Below are positions 1 to 8,038 of a DNA stretch of 64,000 nt, in pieces. Within the stretch, counting starts at the first letter, position 1; each line of letters starts with the position of its first letter. Source of the DNA: Lacticaseibacillus nasuensis JCM 17158 (GTDB lineage Bacteria > Bacillota > Bacilli > Lactobacillales > Lactobacillaceae); assembly GCF_001434705.1 (NCBI RefSeq), contig NZ_AZDJ01000030.1, positions 110,606 through 174,605 on the forward strand. The letters are read 5' to 3'. The position numbers and the translations under genes were made by a program. The notes below the pieces were generated by a model, which searched no databases, was not told where the DNA came from, and was given only the letters and a program-made list of their open reading frames with translations.

Positions 1-464
1 GTGACCTTGAGGTTTTCACCACCTGGCACGATGCGTGGGTCCAGGTTGGCGTAACGCCGATCTTGGGCCGCAGAGCCTTCGTCGTTAGCGTCCAAAAGGG
101 GTGGCAACGTGTCGTAAGACCGACGCCAGATGTGCACCTGTTCGTCGCCCCACTTCTTCGCTGCTTCAGCCTTGTTTTGGCCCTGCAATGCGCCATAGTG
201 GCGTTCGTTCAGGCGCCAAGTCTTCGTTTCAGGAATCCAGAGCTGGCCGGATTCTTCAAGCGCGTAGTGCAGCGTCTTGATCGCGCGGGTCAAAACGGAA
301 GTGTATGCCTGGTCGAATTCCAAACCGGCTTCTTTGAGCTTGCGCCCAGCCGCCTTGGCCTCTTCAACCCCTTTTTCGCTCAGGTCGACATCCACCCAAC
401 CAGTGAACTGGTTGGACAAGTTCCATTCACTTTGACCGTGACGGATCAGCACTAATTTTGCCAT
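1..464 (-). CDS. gpmA: 2,3-bisphosphoglycerate-dependent phosphoglycerate mutase, partial (3' end outside window)
   Basis: Glycolytic enzyme that interconverts 3- and 2-phosphoglycerate in the cytosol. The visible 154 residues start [14 protein letters not shown], which holds the phospho-accepting His9 in the RHG motif, and continue with the family blocks [12 protein letters not shown] and [10 protein letters not shown]. These are typical of the roughly 230-residue cofactor-dependent mutases, so about two thirds of the protein is present. The ATG at 464 follows a GTGAGG ribosome site. The C-terminus lies beyond base 1. The gene stands alone here, divergent from a small membrane protein gene. 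Confidence 0.95.
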   Translation of the reverse strand, partial: MAKLVLIRHGQSEWNLSNQFTGWVDVDLSEKGVEEAKAAGRKLKEAGLEFDQAYTSVLTRAIKTLHYALEESGQLWIPETKTWRLNERHYGALQGQNKAEAAKKWGDEQVHIWRRSYDTLPPLLDANDEGSAAQDRRYANLDPRIVPGGENLKV

Positions 465-602
465 TCGAGAATTACCTCACTTTTATAATTTGCCAGCTAG
501 TGACAGTTTTTACAACTCCTCAGTCTACTATACTTTCAGAAAAAACGCGACTGCTTTCAGCCACTTCGTTATAATGGACGCAAAGCGGAAAAGAGGACCC
601 CC

Positions 603-812
603 ATGAAAAAAATTTGGCCCACCATCACGGTGCTGTGGCTTGCCAGCATCGCCTATTTTCTGATTTACGCCAACTCCCCGGCCCTGCGCGCCACCGTCAA
701 CGGCTCTGGTGCTTGGTCGATCGTGCACGGCATCATGGATCTCGTGCTATTCGGCGGCGCCTTGGCGCTAATTCTGCACCTCATCGACCGGATTCGGCAC
801 CCGCGGGGATAG
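603..812 (+). CDS. small two-helix membrane protein, function unknown
   Basis: 69-residue protein with two hydrophobic segments, about residues 5-24 and 42-62, and a basic C-terminus (RIRHPRG). The ATG follows AGAGGA and a TATAAT-like -10 lies near 570. I do not recognise the family. It is divergent from gpmA, and its 3' end meets the terminator of the opposing permease gene. The start and the open frame are convincing; the role is unknown. Confidence 0.6.
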   Translation: MKKIWPTITVLWLASIAYFLIYANSPALRATVNGSGAWSIVHGIMDLVLFGGALALILHLIDRIRHPRG

Positions 813-832
813 CCCGCGAATGCTGGCCAAAC

Positions 833-858
833 AAAAACGGCACCGGAAGCGGTGCCGT
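833..858 (-). terminator. intrinsic terminator of the AI-2E-family permease gene
   Basis: An 8-bp perfect stem (CGGCACCG/CGGTGCCG) with a GAAG/CTTC loop, followed on the minus strand by TTTTTG. It lies 7 bases beyond the permease stop codon. Confidence 0.85.
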
Positions 859-864
859 CGTGCA

Positions 865-1884
865 TTAGTCCTTCGGCTTGGCAATCTTTTTCACACCCAG
901 CACATCCAACAGGAACGTAAAAATCGGGATCCCGACGATCAGCCCCCAAATCCCAAACAGCTCCTCGCTCAGCATCAACACCACAAAGGTGAAGAACACG
1001 GGCAGCTGGGTGCGGCTGCTCATAAACTTGGGGTTCAGGACATACGCCTCAAGAATATGAATGACGATAATCATGATGATCAACACCGCCACGTTTTGCC
1101 AGCCGCCGACGGTATACCCGATCAGGGTCAACGGCACCACGGAAATGATGGCGCCAGCCACCGGAATGAGCGACAGGATGAACACCATAACCGCCAGTGA
1201 CGGCAGGTTCGGCATCTTCAAGATGATCAAGGTAATGGTCGTGATGGCCGTGTTGACTAAGGCGATGAAGATCTGCGCCTCGATGACCACCCCAAAAGTA
1301 TTGATGAATTTATCGGCGAAGTATTTGAGGTCGGCGAAGTACCAGCCAAACGGCGAATCAAGGAAGCTTTGGCCGAAGGTTTTCAGCGAATCGATTTCCA
1401 GCGAGAAGAAGAAGCTGAGAATCAGCGAAATGACCAGCGTGACGCCCATGGCCCCGATGCTCCCCGCATAGGCGAGGATGGTCGACACGCCGCTTTGAAT
1501 CTGCTCCTTGAGGTTCATCTGGTTGAACTGGGTGAGCGCCCACTGCATGATTTGGTTGTGCGCGAATTCCTGGCTGTTATAGAACCGCAATACCGAGTTG
1601 AACAGGTTGGTGGTGCCCTTGACGATGGCCGGCACGTAATGGACGACCACGTAGAACATGCCCAACAACACTAACAAATACAGCGGCGCAACCACCGCGA
1701 CAGCCGGGACGTGAAAATGCCGACGCACCAGTTTGATGACCCGCGTCACCAAAAACGCAAAGATGAAGGTCAACAGAATTGAGCTCATGATGCTGCGCGC
1801 CAGCCATAACACCAGCACCACGCTGGCCAACACGCACCAGCGGCGAATGGGCACATTGGCGACAAATTTTTCGTAACGAGACAT
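865..1884 (-). CDS. AI-2E family transporter (PerM-like permease)
   Basis: 339-residue polytopic membrane protein of the AI-2E transporter (UPF0118/PerM) family. It has an N-terminal hairpin of hydrophobic helices (about residues 17-95), a hydrophilic middle (100-210) and a C-terminal helix bundle with the conserved family features IPVAGAIISVVPLTLIG and FGIWGLIVGIPIF. Some relatives export autoinducer-2 and others act as Na+/H+ antiporters, so the substrate cannot be read from sequence. The start at 1884 follows a strong GGAGGAGG site; an in-frame extension upstream has no ribosome site. A second paralogue lies at 60.3 kb. Confidence 0.88.
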   Translation of the reverse strand: MSRYEKFVANVPIRRWCVLASVVLVLWLARSIMSSILLTFIFAFLVTRVIKLVRRHFHVPAVAVVAPLYLLVLLGMFYVVVHYVPAIVKGTTNLFNSVLRFYNSQEFAHNQIMQWALTQFNQMNLKEQIQSGVSTILAYAGSIGAMGVTLVISLILSFFFSLEIDSLKTFGQSFLDSPFGWYFADLKYFADKFINTFGVVIEAQIFIALVNTAITTITLIILKMPNLPSLAVMVFILSLIPVAGAIISVVPLTLIGYTVGGWQNVAVLIIMIIVIHILEAYVLNPKFMSSRTQLPVFFTFVVLMLSEELFGIWGLIVGIPIFTFLLDVLGVKKIAKPKD

Positions 1885-1950
1885 GGTTTCCTCCTCCGCG
1901 GACTTCGGAGTTATTTTAACACATGACAACGGTTGCGGCCCGTTGCCCAA

Positions 1951-1979
1951 GAAAAGGGCGCGATTTTAAATCGCGCCCT
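1951..1979 (-). terminator. intrinsic terminator after sortase gene
   Basis: An 11-bp perfect stem (GGGCGCGATTT with its complement) with a T-rich tail CCCTTTTC on the minus strand, placed between the sortase stop at 2007 and the next gene start at 1884. Confidence 0.85.
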
Positions 1980-2006
1980 GTTTCGTTTGCCTGTTGCCCA
2001 ATCCGG

Positions 2007-2708
2007 TTACTTGAACAGCTTCTCCGTTTGCGCCGTAATCGGCTTGGCGCTAGTCAGCGCACCGCGGATGAAGATGCGATTGGTTTCGCCCTCGGTAGCC
2101 GACGCGCAGGTGATCAGCGTAATCAGCTTTTTGCCTGGCACGTCGTCGATGACCTCGACGTGACTTTCGTAAATCACGGCCTTACTGGTGACCTTGTATG
2201 TGTACACCTTGGTCAAGTCGGTGATGTAGACGTTATCGCCGCGCGTGACGCCTTTCAGCGGGGAAAAGAGAATCCCCTTGTTGGTCATGTAGTGCCCGGC
2301 CAGCGCGTAGTTGCCTTCACCCATTTTCTGATCCGGCTTCATCGTCCCGGCGCCGGCAGACAGATTGCTGTTGGCCAAGCCCTTGAAAATCGGCAGCTTC
2401 ATCTTGACGCTGGGCACGGCAATCATGCCGATGGGCTTCAGGTTAGCCCCGGCGGCCTTGCCCACGGTGGTCAGGTCCAAGGCGTTGACGGCATCGAAGT
2501 CGAAGCTACCCTTGACCTTTTCGTTTTGCTTAATGGTGTCCGCATCGAGGTGTTGGCTGGCGCGATTACCTAATAAATCGACAACCCACAGCTTGATGGG
2601 CTCGTTGAACACCAGCGCTAGGCCAATTAATAACCCCAGCGTGAGAAAAATCCGCCAGGCCCAGACGCGCCCGCGATGCGGTGACTTGGTGCCCTTTTGC
2701 TTCGCCAT
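2007..2708 (-). CDS. srtA: class A sortase
   Basis: Membrane-anchored transpeptidase that cleaves LPxTG proteins and links them to peptidoglycan. 233 residues: a basic N-terminus, one transmembrane anchor (about 17-36), then an extracellular sortase barrel. The catalytic residues are visible: His139 in ALAGHY, Cys201 in TLITC and Arg211 in TNRIF. The ATG at 2708 follows GGAGG. It is a single-gene unit between terminators and no substrate gene is adjacent, which is usual for the housekeeping sortase. Confidence 0.95.
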   Translation of the reverse strand: MAKQKGTKSPHRGRVWAWRIFLTLGLLIGLALVFNEPIKLWVVDLLGNRASQHLDADTIKQNEKVKGSFDFDAVNALDLTTVGKAAGANLKPIGMIAVPSVKMKLPIFKGLANSNLSAGAGTMKPDQKMGEGNYALAGHYMTNKGILFSPLKGVTRGDNVYITDLTKVYTYKVTSKAVIYESHVEVIDDVPGKKLITLITCASATEGETNRIFIRGALTSAKPITAQTEKLFK

Positions 2709-2738
2709 GTCTTACCTCCATACCTGTTTTGTCGATTA

Positions 2739-3464
2739 TACCACGTCTACCTCGGTGAACGGCAGGGTCTCATCAAACCCCAATGGCGCCGCTAAGTCGA
2801 TAAAGTCGGGACCGGTGGCACAGCCTAGCGCCAACACCCGCACCCCGGCCGCTTTGGCCTGGGTGATCGCCGGAGCCAATTCCGGAAAGCGCTCATGATA
2901 AATGGTCATGCGGGTGATGCCTGGCAGTTGCACGATAAATAACAGATAGGCCTGATAGCCCGCCTGCTGCGCGAGCGTCAGCGTGTGCACATGCTTGAGC
3001 CCGCGGGTGGTCGGCGCGTCAGGAAACGCCGCCAGCGTCCCGTTGGCCAAGGTCACGCCTTTGGTTTCGGCAAACCACTTGGTGCCCCCGGCGTCGCTGC
3101 CGGCAAAATCCAGCCGCGAATCGCCATAGGTCGTTTCCGGATGCACGACATACGGTTCGCGGCAGCCCGGCAACTGCAGGCTGCCGTCTTGAAGCGCCGC
3201 CCGCACGACGCGGTTCGGCGCCAGACTATCGATATTGATCCAGCGGCCGTCGCGTTGCACCGCTAGCACATCGAAAGGCGTCTTCCGCTCGGGGTTGGCC
3301 GCCCGACGAATACTAATGGGGTTGCCCGCCACCAACAACTCCTTGTTCCGCCCGGTGTTGCTGAGGTGAGCGGCGACCGCGGTGCCGTCTTGCCGCAACA
3401 CGGTCACCGTGAAGCGACTGACGCGCGCCACGACCGAACCGATTTCGCACTGACCATAATCCAT
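2739..3464 (-). CDS. sfsA: DNA/RNA nuclease SfsA (sugar fermentation stimulation protein)
   Basis: About 240-residue SfsA-family protein. An N-terminal OB-like part carries AHLSNTGR (the family usually shows HxPNTG or HLPNPGR), followed by a PD-(D/E)xK-like core with SRLDF, the acidic/lysine block FAETKGVTL and FPDAPTTRGLKH. E. coli SfsA was named for effects on maltose genes, and the family is now annotated as a nuclease. I take the ATG at 3464, preceded by GGAGGCAGAC, over the one at 3476. It follows the usp terminator and appears monocistronic. Confidence 0.9.
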
Positions 3465-3477
3465 GTCTGCCTCCAAA

Positions 3478-3500
3478 AGAAAAAGGGCGTTCCCGCCCTT
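3478..3500 (-). terminator. intrinsic terminator after usp
   Basis: A short GGGCG/CGCCC stem with a four-base loop and the run TTTTTCTTTT on the minus strand, directly after the usp stop codon at 3507. Confidence 0.8.
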
Positions 3501-3506
3501 TGCTGC

Positions 3507-3968
3507 CTACCTGACGACAATCACCGAGCACTCCGCCTCGCGGACAATTTCCGCGGCGACGTGGCCCAGCCGATTGCGCCCGTGTTTCGTGTGGGAGCCA
3601 ATGATGATGAGATCCGGCCGAAACTCTGGCGCGATATCTTCGAGAATCACCCGCGCCGGCTTACCTTCGCCGATCAACGGCTGGACGTCGGTGGCGCCAA
3701 ACGCCTCCGCCTTGTCGACATAGGTGTTGAGGTGCTCGGACATCTGGGCGCGACGCGTGCTCAATAGATCCGGCGATAAGGATTGATAGATGTTGAGGTC
3801 CCCGGTTTCCAACACGGACACGATGCCCAGCGGGATGCCGTACACCTTGGCCAAGGTCGTCGCGTAGTTAAACGCTTTTTGGGATGATTCGTCGTCATCG
3901 TCATCGACCGCCAACAACAGGCGGTTGTAATGCATGGATTCAACTTCAAAGTCGTTTTCTGTCACCAT
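3507..3968 (-). CDS. universal stress protein, UspA family
   Basis: 153-residue single-domain UspA protein. It has a Walker-like first strand LLLAVDDDDDESSQ (about 16-29) and a C-terminal strand-loop GSHTKHGRNRLGHVAAEIV, which replaces the usual GxxGxxxxxxxxxG(S/T) ATP-binding loop with a less glycine-rich version. ATP binding is therefore uncertain. The start at 3968 follows GGAGG. The gene lies 12 bases after the stop of the D-aspartate-ligase-like gene and is probably co-transcribed with it. Confidence 0.88.
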   Translation of the reverse strand: MVTENDFEVESMHYNRLLLAVDDDDDESSQKAFNYATTLAKVYGIPLGIVSVLETGDLNIYQSLSPDLLSTRRAQMSEHLNTYVDKAEAFGATDVQPLIGEGKPARVILEDIAPEFRPDLIIIGSHTKHGRNRLGHVAAEIVREAECSVIVVR

Positions 3969-3980
3969 GATGGCTGCCTC

Positions 3981-5246
3981 CTAGTTTTCGGTGTCGCCTT
4001 TGTTCTCTGCGAAGTACTGCTTGTAGCGCCCAATGTAGCCGAAGAACGCGTATTGCATCAGCGCCCAGCGCTTGAGGTTCATGTCCTGGTCGTAAAACAC
4101 GGTGGTGCCGGTACGGTGCTGGCGAATCAGCTCCAAAGCCGTTTGCTTCTCGGCGTTTTCGCGGGCGTATTGCTTGAACACACGCTTCGGGACGCCGAGC
4201 CACAACTTGTGCTGGCTGTCGTCTTTGTTGCCATACACCGGCTCAGCGTCGGCCAAGTCGCCGACGATGTAGTCGCGCATCGGCCACTGCGCCAGGTTGT
4301 AGCCGTTCAAGGTGACGAAGAAGCTGCTGCGGCCCTGGCGAATGTTGATTTCAAACAGCTTGAAGGTATCGTCGCGCCGGTCGTATTTCATGTCGAAGTT
4401 GGCAAACCCGGTGAACTTGATGTCCTCCAGGAACTTTTGCATGCGTTGGTACAACCCGGCGTTATACTCTGGCAAAATCGCCACATAGTTGCCGATGGCC
4501 GCCGGCGTCGGGTCTTCCAGTAAGGGGTGACCCAGGCACATCATCTTGACGTGGTGATGCTGGTCAACATAGGCGTTGAGCACGCGCATGTTGCTGTCGT
4601 CGCCGGGAATGAAGTCCTGCAAGATAATGTCGCTGGTGTAGCCATTATCGTAAATCTTGCCGATGACGTCGTTGAGTTCCACCTGCGAGTGAATCGTGAA
4701 GGCCTTCTTGCGACCTTCGAAGTGAATGTTCAGCCACTCGACGGAGTTCGTCGGCTTCAAGGCAATTGGAAATTCAAACGGCGCAGAAATCGCCACGCCA
4801 CTTTCATACATCGCCTTGGTGACAATCTTGGTCGCCGGGTACGGCAAGTCATACTCGTCGCAGACCTGATAGAAGCTTTCCTTGTTGTTCAAGCGCCGCA
4901 ACAAGTCGTAATCGACATAGGGACAGATGAAATGCGCGGATAACTCCGGCTTGTGCTTGGACACCAGCTCGGCGTAGGTGTCCCCGCAGGCGATGATCAA
5001 CAACTTGCCGGGATAATCGCGGTTGGCCTCGGCCACCTGGTTCATGCCGTTGATAAATGCCGGGTCGGAATCAAAATCAGGAATCAAATGTACGTTGACA
5101 ATTTTCGAAAACCGGGTCGGTGCCAGCGGAGCCCGGGCGTATAGATCAACGACGCCACCAGTCAGCTCATGAAACGAGCGGGCCATGCCGTACGCGTTGA
5201 TATCGCTCCCCAAAACGATTGGTTTAAAGTCAGGTATTGCTGTCAT
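3981..5246 (-). CDS. ATP-grasp carboxylate-amine ligase, probable D-aspartate ligase
   Basis: 421-residue ATP-grasp enzyme. The stretches LLIACGDTYAELVSKHK, FICPYVDYDLLRRL, DSNMRVLNAYVD, GFANFDMKYD and FEINIRQGRSSFFVT closely follow my memory of the Enterococcus faecium D-aspartate ligase (Aslfm), which adds beta-linked D-Asp to the lysine of the peptidoglycan precursor. That agrees with D-Asp/D-Asn cross-bridges in the casei group. No aspartate racemase gene lies nearby. The ATG at 5246 has AGGAGAG seven bases upstream; a TTG at 5249 is an alternative. It has its own promoter and leads the Usp gene. The substrate is inferred; the ATP-grasp fold is clear. Confidence 0.82.
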   Translation of the reverse strand: MTAIPDFKPIVLGSDINAYGMARSFHELTGGVVDLYARAPLAPTRFSKIVNVHLIPDFDSDPAFINGMNQVAEANRDYPGKLLIIACGDTYAELVSKHKPELSAHFICPYVDYDLLRRLNNKESFYQVCDEYDLPYPATKIVTKAMYESGVAISAPFEFPIALKPTNSVEWLNIHFEGRKKAFTIHSQVELNDVIGKIYDNGYTSDIILQDFIPGDDSNMRVLNAYVDQHHHVKMMCLGHPLLEDPTPAAIGNYVAILPEYNAGLYQRMQKFLEDIKFTGFANFDMKYDRRDDTFKLFEINIRQGRSSFFVTLNGYNLAQWPMRDYIVGDLADAEPVYGNKDDSQHKLWLGVPKRVFKQYARENAEKQTALELIRQHRTGTTVFYDQDMNLKRWALMQYAFFGYIGRYKQYFAENKGDTEN

Positions 5247-5297
5247 CAATTAACTCTCCTCTACCATTGCCCGCAAGCCGGGCAAAGCACTGGAGCC

Positions 5298-5326
5298 ATT
5301 ATACCACAGCCACTGCGGCCGCAAAA
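5298..5326 (-). promoter_or_regulatory. promoter of the D-aspartate-ligase/usp operon
   Basis: TATAAT at 5298-5303, preceded by TGG to give an extended -10 box, lies 52 bases upstream of the start codon and just downstream of the terminator of the preceding RNA gene. The -35 region (TTTTGC) is weak, as is common with extended -10 promoters. Confidence 0.75.
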
Positions 5327-5362
5327 AAACAGGACCCGCCGGTTATGTTCCGCGGCGAATCC
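5322..5362 (-). terminator. intrinsic terminator of the candidate structured RNA
   Basis: Minus-strand arms GGATTCGCCG and CGGCGGGTCC pair over 10 bp (two G-U pairs) and are followed by TGTTTTTTT. It separates the RNA unit from the promoter of the next gene. Confidence 0.8.
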
Positions 5363-5773
5363 CTAAGTTAAGGTAGCACTCGGTGTTGCGTTTACTACTA
5401 ATTGTTTGTTGGTAATACTGCGACACCTCTACTACTTTATTCACTTGTACGGGTTCAACGAGTGTTGGTTACATTGATGTTGCCAGATAACTTGGCGTTG
5501 TGTGGTGGTAATCTCACCCGATAAACATCTATTCGAAACTCATTGTCCCGTTTGGATGCTGAAGTCTTGTTATTAGACTCATACCTCCAGTTGTTCATCT
5601 AGGTTGCTTACTCTGTGATGCTGTGGTGGCACAGTATTGATACTGCTGTCACCGGTCTCTAGTCGTTTCTGCGGGTACCAAATGTGTTGAACTCACATGC
5701 ACTTTCGAGCGGGTTGATCTTGAATCGTGGTGCGTGTTGCTTTGTTCTCACCGAGTAGCGCTTCCTTAACTTT
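5330..5773 (-). ncRNA. candidate free-standing structured non-coding RNA, about 444 nt
   Basis: Between the metallophosphoesterase and the D-Asp ligase genes lies a block with no credible coding frame and a base composition more AT-rich than its neighbours. It has its own promoter and terminator. The 5' end (AAGTTAAGG, 5764-5772, then CTCGGTG, 5749-5755) is complementary to the 3' end (5365-5373 and 5379-5385), giving a terminal helix of about 19 bp broken by a small internal loop, as in large structured RNAs. Internal hairpins are visible, such as CAGTAT/ATACTG near 5630-5643 and ATGTG/CACAT near 5680-5698, separated by A/C-rich linkers. I see none of the conserved blocks of RNase P RNA or tmRNA. 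The class is unknown to me. Confidence 0.65.
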
Positions 5774-5779
5774 GATTAA

Positions 5780-5808
5780 AGTATAGCATGGCCTCCCCAG
5801 TTTTGCAA
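5780..5808 (-). promoter_or_regulatory. strong sigma-A promoter of the candidate RNA
   Basis: -35 TTGCAA at 5803-5808, a 17-base spacer, and -10 TATACT at 5780-5785. The predicted start is about A5773, exactly at the base of the terminal helix. Confidence 0.85.
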
Positions 5809-5817
5809 GCGCTTACT
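5804..5817. promoter_or_regulatory. cre site (CcpA operator) over the -35 box
   Basis: TGCAAGCGCTTACT matches the catabolite-responsive consensus TGWAARCGYTWNCW at 13 of 14 positions. Because it overlaps the -35 hexamer, CcpA would be expected to repress the RNA when a preferred sugar is present. Confidence 0.7.
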
Positions 5818-5818
5818 A

Positions 5819-5848
5819 AATAACAAAATTTAAACCGCATTTGTTATT
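5819..5848. repeat. inverted repeat upstream of the RNA promoter
   Basis: Perfect 9-bp arms AATAACAAA (5819-5827) and TTTGTTATT (5840-5848) lie just upstream of the -35 box. A second nested pair, ACCGCA/TGCGGT, overlaps it. This may be an operator or simply AT-rich upstream DNA. Confidence 0.4.
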
Positions 5849-5868
5849 CTATTGCGGTGCTACGCATA

Positions 5869-5891
5869 CAAAAAAAGGCGATTTCTCGCCT
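5869..5891 (-). terminator. intrinsic terminator after the metallophosphoesterase gene
   Basis: Stem AGGCGA/TCGCCT with a GAAA loop and TTTTTT on the minus strand, 33 bases past the stop codon at 5925. Confidence 0.8.
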
Positions 5892-5924
5892 CAATCGACT
5901 CCCCGCGCCAGCCTTAAACATTTC

Positions 5925-7019
5925 TTAATATTCGAACTGCCGATGCCGACTGGCGGCGCCGTAACCAAACAGGTGCAACCGCCGCCGCTGCGCGTCAATG
6001 CTAACGATGTAACCCGCGTATTCGCTCGGCGTGTTCAACAGGCGGTCCTGCCGCCGGTTGTAATTACTGGTCAGCGCGTGGTACCGGCCCATGAGCGCCG
6101 AGCAATTCAGCATGGCGTACAAGATGCCGTTGACGCGGTAGTTGACCTCTTCGTGCCAGTGGCCGGCCAAATACGCGATAATGCCGCCTTGCGCCGCAGT
6201 AAAATCAAACTGCACCAAGCCACCAAAATCCGTACCGCCTGCCGCAGTCAACGTCCCGGCGGTGTGGGCATTAAACGCCCGCAGCAACTCGTGGAGCTGC
6301 TGGCCATTAAAGCGCAACCCGCTGCGATTTTGATGCACCATCGCCGGGGCGTGCGCCATGATCAAGACCTCGCGCGTCGCCGCCGTCGCCAAAATATCGG
6401 CCAGTTCTTGCAGCTGACCGGCGGTGACGGCCAGCGTTTTTTTCACGTCGTAATTCTTGCGGCCATGCTGCCAGCGCACCGGCACGTCGCTAGTGTTGAG
6501 CGTGATGACCCGCACAGTTGGCGTGTCGAACCACTGCAAGCCGTGGCGCGTGATGTGCGGCCCGGCCGGCTGCGCCGCCACGGGCTGATACACGAGGTCG
6601 TTAAACACCCAAGGGTGAAAACTGCCGGAAAAGCGCGCGTTGCGCTCGGCAAACTTGTCGTTGTCGTCGTGGTTCCCCTTGGCGATGACAAACGGCACGC
6701 TGTCCGCCACATAGTCGTTGACCAGGTTGCGCAGCCGCCACATCGTCAAGAAATTGGGCTCCGAGCCGTCGACTAAATCGCCGAGGTGGACGCGCCAATC
6801 GATGGGCAACTCGCCGGCCAGCCAGTGCTGCTCTTGAGTGTGCCACAACCCGTTTGGCCCGTAAAAGGTCCGGGACCATTGCGTACGGTCGTGGGTGTCG
6901 GTGATCACCGCCAGGTTCAAGTCGGCGGCGACGATTTGCGGCCGCACCCAAGCGGCAAAGCGGCCCAAATCCTGCTTGGCAAACCGCCGAATCGTGATGT
7001 TACGCGAATGTCGTGTCAT
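5925..7019 (-). CDS. calcineurin-like metallophosphoesterase
   Basis: 364-residue cytosolic phosphoesterase with the dimetal signature in order: ITDTHD (DxH), HLGDLVDG (GD), AKGNHDDND (GNHD), IMAHAP and LAGHWHEE (GHxH). There is no signal peptide. The substrate cannot be deduced; family members act on phosphomono- and diesters, including cyclic nucleotides. The start at 7019 follows GGGAGAAGGG; a longer frame starting at 7049 lacks a ribosome site and would overlap the preceding gene. It is downstream of menA (26-base gap) and probably in the same transcript. Confidence 0.87.
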   Translation of the reverse strand: MTRHSRNITIRRFAKQDLGRFAAWVRPQIVAADLNLAVITDTHDRTQWSRTFYGPNGLWHTQEQHWLAGELPIDWRVHLGDLVDGSEPNFLTMWRLRNLVNDYVADSVPFVIAKGNHDDNDKFAERNARFSGSFHPWVFNDLVYQPVAAQPAGPHITRHGLQWFDTPTVRVITLNTSDVPVRWQHGRKNYDVKKTLAVTAGQLQELADILATAATREVLIMAHAPAMVHQNRSGLRFNGQQLHELLRAFNAHTAGTLTAAGGTDFGGLVQFDFTAAQGGIIAYLAGHWHEEVNYRVNGILYAMLNCSALMGRYHALTSNYNRRQDRLLNTPSEYAGYIVSIDAQRRRLHLFGYGAASRHRQFEY

Positions 7020-7045
7020 CGTTTTTCCCTTCTCCCACCACGGGA

Positions 7046-7960
7046 TCAAACATGAAGTGCGACGCCGAGCGCCATGAATACCACTTGCGCCAAGGTCGTG
7101 ACGAACAGATTCTGAATGGCGAGTTTAAACGTCAGCCGCTTCACCGGCTTAGCCGCAAAGCCGCGCACGTTGCGCCACACCAGCGGCACCGTCACCAGCG
7201 TCAACAGGCTCAGGCGCGGCAACCAGCCCACCACCGCCGCCACAATCAACGCGAGGAAGCCAACGGTGTACAGCGCGGCGAAGAAGCGCAACGACCGCTG
7301 GCGGCCCAGGTAGTAAACAATTGTGCGCCGCTTGAGTTGCTTGTCTTCTGCCTCATCGGCGATGTTGTTGGCCAAGAGTAACGCCGCGATGGCGCCTTGA
7401 GCCAGGCCGCTGGCGACAAACACGCGGCCCACTAGCGCCCAGTCGAAGGCGGCGACGTCAAAGACGTTGACGTAAACGGCAATCAGCCAAATCACAAAGC
7501 CCATCGTGAAGCCCGAGAAGAACTCTCCCACCGGCGTCGTGGAAATCGGCCGCGGCCCACCGGCGTAACAATACCCGACAGCAAAGCTGAACAGCCCCAT
7601 CACCAGCAACGGCCAGCCGGTGCGACTGACCATCCACAGCCCCAAGGCGCCACTGACCGTCATCATCCCCACGATGAGCCACCCAATCAGGCTGGGGTTC
7701 AGGTGCTCGCGCCCGATGATGTTGGTTTGCTCGCGAAACTGCAGCGCCGTGGTGCGCGTGGCGCGCCGGTAGTCTTGGTAGTTATCGTTGGCGTCGACGG
7801 CCATGTTGAACAGCAGCATCGCCACAAAAAACACCACCAGCTCCAGCCAGTGCAGCTGATGCCAATGATACCACGCATACAAGGTCCCCATGAGAAAAGG
7901 AAACACGGATGCGGTTTTGGCTTTGATTTCGACGAGTTCAAAAAACACTGAGGGCTTCAC
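7046..7960 (-). CDS. menA: 1,4-dihydroxy-2-naphthoate polyprenyltransferase (UbiA family)
   Basis: 304-residue polytopic UbiA-type prenyltransferase that attaches the prenyl tail to dihydroxynaphthoate in menaquinone synthesis. The first Asp-rich motif is NMAVDANDNYQDY (about 52-64); the second region is NNIADEAEDKQ (about 197-207). Eight to nine hydrophobic helices are visible. The start is GTG at 7960, with AGGAG ten bases upstream. The gene is divergent from the polyprenyl diphosphate synthase that would supply its side-chain donor. No other men genes are in the window. Confidence 0.9.
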   Translation of the reverse strand: MKPSVFFELVEIKAKTASVFPFLMGTLYAWYHWHQLHWLELVVFFVAMLLFNMAVDANDNYQDYRRATRTTALQFREQTNIIGREHLNPSLIGWLIVGMMTVSGALGLWMVSRTGWPLLVMGLFSFAVGYCYAGGPRPISTTPVGEFFSGFTMGFVIWLIAVYVNVFDVAAFDWALVGRVFVASGLAQGAIAALLLANNIADEAEDKQLKRRTIVYYLGRQRSLRFFAALYTVGFLALIVAAVVGWLPRLSLLTLVTVPLVWRNVRGFAAKPVKRLTFKLAIQNLFVTTLAQVVFMALGVALHV

Positions 7961-8038
7961 GAAAGTTCATCTCCTGCGCGTTGACACGCGTTTTTCATTC
8001 AAGTAAGGTTGGTTGAGTGGGAAAGTGAGGGCATCGGC

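Noticed and set aside
4527..4943. Long frames antisense to the D-aspartate-ligase gene (and likewise antisense to pepF at 49038-49769, cydA at 14281-14715 and the ABC permease at 28997-29323)
   Set aside because: These are shadows produced by GC-rich codon usage of the genuine gene on the other strand; no start signals.
5455..5598. 47-codon reading frame inside the candidate RNA on the minus strand
   Set aside because: No ribosome site before its ATG, amino acid content looks random, and it ends inside the structured region. A second open stretch of about 40 codons ending at 5343 also has no start signal.
5330..5773. RNase P RNA or tmRNA identity for the structured block
   Set aside because: The conserved GAGGAAAGTCC and ACAGAA blocks of RNase P RNA and the tRNA-like ends and Ala-rich tag frame of tmRNA are not visible. 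A profile search is still needed.
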